Shown: piece after piece, positions 32,173 to 35,605 of the stretch | How the letters are laid out: each line of letters begins with the position of its first letter | How positions within the stretch are numbered: position 1 is the first letter of the stretch | Source: Actinomycetes bacterium | GTDB lineage: Bacteria > Actinomycetota > Actinomycetes > Propionibacteriales > Propionibacteriaceae | NCBI GenBank assembly: GCA_023419175.1 | Contig: JAEZYG010000087.1 | Span: 1-35,605 of the forward strand | DNA length: 35,605 nucleotides | Direction of reading: 5' to 3' | Notes under the pieces: generated by a model | Database searches by the model: none | The model's input: only the letters and a program-made list of their open reading frames with translations | What the model was told of the DNA's origin: nothing | Translations under genes and position numbers: made by a program

Positions 32173-32577
32173 ATGGCTACTGCAGGCCGCAAAGGCGCCA
32201 AGACTAAGATTCGGCGCAAAGAGAAGAAGAATGTCGTTGCTGGACAAGCTCATATCAAATCGACATTCAATAACACCATCATCACCATCACCGACCCCAA
32301 CGGCGCCGTCATCTCATGGGCTTCGTCGGGTACCGTCGGTTTCAAAGGTTCGCGTAAGTCCACTCCTTTCGCCGCGCAGATGGCTGCTGAAGCCGCCGGA
32401 CGTCGCGCTATGGAGCACGGTATGAAGCGCATTGACGTCTTCGTTAAGGGACCTGGTTCTGGTCGTGAAACTGCGATTCGTTCCCTCGGAGCGATCGGTC
32501 TTGAGGTGGGCACCATCTCCGATGTCACCCCCATGCCTCATAACGGCTGCCGCCCTCCGAAGCGTCGTCGCGTCTAA
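32173..32577 (+). CDS. rpsK: 30S ribosomal protein S11
   Basis: The 134-residue S11 lies in the 30S platform near the E site. AHIKSTFNNTIITITDPNGAVISWASSG and the end DVTPMPHNGCRPPKRRRV are canonical. ATG at 32173, 42 nt after rpsM. Confidence 0.98.
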   Translation: MATAGRKGAKTKIRRKEKKNVVAGQAHIKSTFNNTIITITDPNGAVISWASSGTVGFKGSRKSTPFAAQMAAEAAGRRAMEHGMKRIDVFVKGPGSGRETAIRSLGAIGLEVGTISDVTPMPHNGCRPPKRRRV

Positions 32578-32609
32578 TCGATCTCCGAGACTTAGAAAGG
32601 ACATAAATA

Positions 32610-33215
32610 ATGGCCCGCTATACCGGACCTATGACCAAGAAGTCCCGTCGTCTCGGGACTGACCTGGTCGGTAATGATAAATCCTACGAGCGTCGTCCCT
32701 ACCCTCCGGGGCAGCACGGACGCGGTCGTTCCAAGGACACCGAATACCTCCTCCAGCTCAAGGAGAAGCAGAAGGCACGTTATGCCTACGGTGTGCTTGA
32801 GAAGCAGTTCCGCCGCTATTACAAGGAAGCCGATCGTCTTCCTGGTAAGACTGGTGAAACCCTCCTTCAGATCCTTGAATCCCGTCTGGATAACGTCGTA
32901 TATCGCGCTGGGTTCGCCTCCACCCGCCGTCAGGCTCGCCAGATGGTCTCTCACGGCCACTTCTTGGTCAATGGCAAGCGCGTGGATGTCCCCAGCTATC
33001 GTGTGACTCCTCTCGACATCATCGATGTTGCTGAGAAGTCGATCAATATGACCCCCTTTGTGGTGGCTCGTGAAACCTGGGAGCAGCGTCAGGTTCCCGG
33101 CTGGCTGACCGTTAAGCCGAACCGTATGCGCATCCTGGTTCATCAGTTGCCCACCCGTGACCAGATCGTCATCGACGTCAACGAGCAGGCAATCGTCGAG
33201 CTCTACTCGAAGTAA
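32610..33215 (+). CDS. rpsD: 30S ribosomal protein S4
   Basis: The 201-residue S4 is a primary 16S-binding protein. The sequence has no cysteine, so it is the zinc-free form. RPYPPGQHGRGR and an S4 RNA-binding domain (RLDNVVYRAGFASTRRQARQMVSHGHFLVNGKRV) are clear. S4 represses the alpha operon in E. coli and its own gene in Bacillus, relevant to the rpsM leader. ATG at 32610. Confidence 0.98.
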   Translation: MARYTGPMTKKSRRLGTDLVGNDKSYERRPYPPGQHGRGRSKDTEYLLQLKEKQKARYAYGVLEKQFRRYYKEADRLPGKTGETLLQILESRLDNVVYRAGFASTRRQARQMVSHGHFLVNGKRVDVPSYRVTPLDIIDVAEKSINMTPFVVARETWEQRQVPGWLTVKPNRMRILVHQLPTRDQIVIDVNEQAIVELYSK

Positions 33216-33263
33216 TCGCAAGAACGCATCGTCATATAGCGGGCGGTGCGGAAAGGACACCTC

Positions 33264-34286
33264 ATGCTCATTGCTCAGCGTCCCACGCTGTCGGAAGAGC
33301 CTATCGATCAGACCCGCTCTCGGTTCATCATCGAGCCGTTGGAGCCGGGATTCGGATATACCTTGGGCAATTCGCTGCGTCGTACCTTGCTCTCCTCCAT
33401 ACCTGGAGCGGCTGTTACCAGCATCCGTATCGAGGGCAATCAGCACGAATTCAGCACCCTTCCAGGCGTGGTCGAAGACGTCACCGAGATCATCCTCAAC
33501 CTCAAAGAACTCGTTTTGACTTCGGAAGAGGACGAGCCTGTAGCGATGTATCTGCGTAAGAGCGGCCCTGGAGCTGTGACCGCAGCAGATATCGCTCTTC
33601 CCGCTGGCGTTGAAGTGATGAATCCCGATCTGCATATCGCCGAACTCAATGAGAATGGCGGTATCGATATGGAATTGATCGTCGAGCGTGGTCGTGGCTA
33701 CGTTTCGGCTGTTCAGAACAAGACCGCAGACGCTGAGATTGGCCGCATCCCGGTCGACTCGCTCTATTCGCCTGTCCTGAAGGTCAGCTTCAAGGTCGAG
33801 GCAACCCGTGTGGAGACCCGTACGGACTTCGACCGTCTCATCATCGATGTGGAGACCAAGCCCGCCATCACACCGCGTGATGCGATGGCGTCCGCTGGCA
33901 CGACCTTGGTCGAACTATTCGGCTTGGCTCGCGAGCTCAATATCCACGCTGAAGGTATCGAAGTCGGCCCCAGCCCTGTTGACGAGCAGCTTGCCGCAGA
34001 TCTGGCTCTGCCTGTAGACGATCTGAATCTGACGGTGCGTTCCTATAACTGCCTTAAGCGTGAAGGAATCCATACCGTTGGAGAGCTGGTAGGACGCAGC
34101 GAACAAGACCTTCTCGACATCCGCAACTTCGGTTCGAAGTCCATCGATGAGGTCAAGGCAAAGTTGGCTGAACTCGGCCTGAGCTTGAAAGACAGTGCCC
34201 TCGGATTCGATCCTCTCGCTGCCGCTGATGACTATGCGGACGAGGGTGACGACGATGAAGCATTCATGGAGACCGAGCAGTACTGA
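33264..34286 (+). CDS. rpoA: RNA polymerase alpha subunit
   Basis: The 340-residue alpha subunit has the N-terminal assembly domain (FIIEPLEPGFGYTLGNSLRRTLLSSIPGAAV) and the C-terminal DNA/activator domain (LNLTVRSYNCLKREGIHTVGELVGRSEQDLLDIRNFGSKS), joined by a flexible linker. The tail is acidic (DDYADEGDDDEAF). The ATG at 33264 with AAAGGA seven nt upstream was chosen over a GTG at 33246, because the family begins MLIAQRPTL. Confidence 0.98.
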   Translation: MLIAQRPTLSEEPIDQTRSRFIIEPLEPGFGYTLGNSLRRTLLSSIPGAAVTSIRIEGNQHEFSTLPGVVEDVTEIILNLKELVLTSEEDEPVAMYLRKSGPGAVTAADIALPAGVEVMNPDLHIAELNENGGIDMELIVERGRGYVSAVQNKTADAEIGRIPVDSLYSPVLKVSFKVEATRVETRTDFDRLIIDVETKPAITPRDAMASAGTTLVELFGLARELNIHAEGIEVGPSPVDEQLAADLALPVDDLNLTVRSYNCLKREGIHTVGELVGRSEQDLLDIRNFGSKSIDEVKAKLAELGLSLKDSALGFDPLAAADDYADEGDDDEAFMETEQY

Positions 34287-34312
34287 TCTGCTCTGAGAAA
34301 TCTGGAGAAGAA

Positions 34313-34804
34313 ATGCCCAAGCCTACTAAGGGACCCCGCCTCGGCGGAACCCCTGCTCATCAGCGGCTCATCTTGGCCAACCTGGCCAGCCAGCTGTTTG
34401 AGCACGGAAAGATCACGACCACTGAGACTCGCGCTGCTCGCGTCCAGCCTCTCGCTGAGAAGCTGATTACGAAGGCAAAGCGTAACGATCTGCATGCGCG
34501 TCGTCTCGTCGCTCAGACCATCCGTAATAAGACCGTTCTTCGTACCCTATTCGAGCAGATTGCTCCGGTGATGGACGGACGTGACGGTGGCTATACCCGT
34601 ATCACCAAGATTGGTCCTCGCAAGGGAGATAATGCTCCCATGGCGATCATCGAGATCATTACAGATCCGGTGACTCCAAAGGCTAAGAAGGCTGAGCCGG
34701 TTGCTGCTGAGCCTGCCAAGGAAGAAGAGGTTGTCGAAGAAAAGGTCGAGCAGCCTGTAGAGGCTGAGGCCGAGGCCGACTCCTCAGAGGAAGCTGACGC
34801 CTGA
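34313..34804 (+). CDS. rplQ: 50S ribosomal protein L17 with acidic tail
   Basis: The 163-residue protein has a complete L17 core (about residues 1-118: PTKGPRLGGTPAHQRLILANLASQLFEHGKITTTETRA, and so on). A tail of about 45 residues very rich in Glu, Ala and Val follows. Such tails are common in actinobacterial L17, and the role is unknown. ATG at 34313, 26 nt after rpoA. A strong terminator follows. Confidence 0.97.
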   Translation: MPKPTKGPRLGGTPAHQRLILANLASQLFEHGKITTTETRAARVQPLAEKLITKAKRNDLHARRLVAQTIRNKTVLRTLFEQIAPVMDGRDGGYTRITKIGPRKGDNAPMAIIEIITDPVTPKAKKAEPVAAEPAKEEEVVEEKVEQPVEAEAEADSSEEADA

Positions 34805-34818
34805 TTCTAAGGTGATAG

Positions 34819-34852
34819 ATGGCCGGTACCGTAAGGTGCCGGCCATTTTTTC
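34819..34852 (+). terminator. Terminator ending the alpha operon
   Basis: A 12-bp GC-rich stem with one GU pair (34819-34830 with 34835-34846) and loop GTAA is followed by a run of six T residues. Confidence 0.95.
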
Positions 34853-34908
34853 TATTCTGCCTATCGTCTGCATGATGGCGCGCTAGGCTCGATACAAGGA
34901 GGAGAGAT

Positions 34909-35605
34909 ATGGGACACGCCAGAATTGCGCAGATCGCTAATTTCGTCTCGCCTACATCTGGAGGGATGAAGGTCGCTATCGACGAATTAGGGAAGCGCTA
35001 TCGCAATTTGGGTGCTGAACGTCTCCTCATTATTCCTGGAGAACAAGATCGCATATATCAAGATGAGAATGGGATCTACGCCACCATTGCCTCCCCTCAG
35101 ATCTCTTCCACCTATCGCATGATTACCCGTTTGGGTAAGGTGAAAGAGATCCTGACCCGCTTTGAGCCCACTTCTATCGAATCGTCTGATAAGTGGACGT
35201 TAACCCCGGTTGCCTCCTGGGCTAAACGCCATTCGATCCGCACGGTTTTGCTCAGCCATGAGCGTTTGGATGATATGGCCTCCAATTGGTTGAAGATCCC
35301 CTATGGCACACCTCAACTCGTGCGTCTCTATAATCGACGTTTAGCTCGCCTTTACGATACGGTGATTGCAACCAGTCGCTATTCTGCCTGCGAGTGGGAA
35401 TCGACACAGGCTCATGTGAAGGTTATTCCCTTAGGTGTGGATATCGAGCGTTTTAGCTTTGCTGATCGAGAGCCCAATCTGCCTCCAAAGATCTGCTATA
35501 TGGGCAGGATGTCCCATGAAAAGGATCCCGAATTGGCTATCCGCGCTCTTTGTCAGCTAGCTGAATGGGGAGTGGATTTCACTGCCGATATTTACGGTAC
35601 TGGGC
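34909..35605 (+). CDS. GT4-family glycosyltransferase (3'-truncated by window edge)
   Basis: The frame is open to the right edge, giving 232 complete codons. The N-terminal Rossmann half has the nucleotide-sugar GT4 pattern: IAQIANFVSPTSGGMKVAIDELGKRYRNLGAE, later VIATSRYSACEW, then VIPLGVDIERF and ICYMGRMSHEKDPELAIRAL. The second domain, with the E-x7-E motif, lies outside. Relatives in actinobacteria include mannosyltransferases of cell-envelope glycolipids; donor and acceptor cannot be assigned. AAGGAGGAG precedes the ATG at 34909. Confidence 0.9.
   Translation, partial: MGHARIAQIANFVSPTSGGMKVAIDELGKRYRNLGAERLLIIPGEQDRIYQDENGIYATIASPQISSTYRMITRLGKVKEILTRFEPTSIESSDKWTLTPVASWAKRHSIRTVLLSHERLDDMASNWLKIPYGTPQLVRLYNRRLARLYDTVIATSRYSACEWESTQAHVKVIPLGVDIERFSFADREPNLPPKICYMGRMSHEKDPELAIRALCQLAEWGVDFTADIYGTG

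Noticed and set aside
32592..33635. 347-codon minus-strand open frame opposite rpsD and rpoA
   Set aside because: It spans two unmistakable genes and their gap, with no family resemblance and no ribosome binding site evidence.

Overview
The window is a stretch of an actinobacterial chromosome dominated by the tuf / S10 / spc / alpha ribosomal-protein region. The protein sequences (EF-Tu, RpoA, GluRS, SecY, short S14 and L36 with zinc cysteines), the frequent GTG starts and the LPXTG surface proteins point to a Gram-positive actinobacterium of moderate GC. Similarity remembered from RpoA and EF-Tu suggests the Propionibacteriaceae or a close relative. That placement is inference, not a database result.

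Layout. (1) 1-955: the 3' part of tuf and its terminator. (2) 1019-14410: an accessory block between tuf and rpsJ. It holds an alanine cluster (alr on minus, divergent from ald and cycA), a DUF4112 membrane protein, a sortase-anchored Ig-repeat protein on minus, gltX, a three-gene FecBCD/BtuFCD-type ABC importer on minus, and an L,D-transpeptidase. (3) 14411-20092: the S10 operon (promoter, ~250-nt structured leader, rpsJ-rplC-rplD-rplW-rplB-rpsS-rplV-rpsC-rplP-rpmC-rpsQ, terminator). (4) 20093-24662: the spc operon with its own leader (rplN to rplO) and terminator. (5) 24663-27676: secY-adk-map with terminator. (6) 27677-31147: two non-ribosomal genes inserted between map and infA, a sortase-anchored subtilase and a tandem-GNAT protein. 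(7) 31118-34852: infA-rpmJ, a 173-nt structured gap, then rpsM-rpsK-rpsD-rpoA-rplQ and terminator. (8) 34909-end: the start of a GT4 glycosyltransferase.

How the genes work together. Most of the window builds ribosomes, RNA polymerase alpha and the Sec translocon, with adenylate kinase and methionine aminopeptidase in their usual place. The accessory block has an alanine and cell-wall theme. Alr interconverts L- and D-Ala, Ald links L-Ala to pyruvate, CycA imports D-Ala/D-Ser/Gly-type substrates, and the L,D-transpeptidase releases D-Ala when it cross-links peptidoglycan. Recapture of that D-Ala by CycA-Alr-Ald is a reasonable but untested idea.

I found no tRNA or rRNA gene, CRISPR array, insertion sequence, prophage or integrase. 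I see no clear undescribed multi-gene system. The best second-look items are structured leaders ahead of the ribosomal operons, the surface-protein gene and gltX, the replaced G5 motif in EF-Tu, an internal hairpin in the importer permease gene, and the surface-protease insertion between map and infA.
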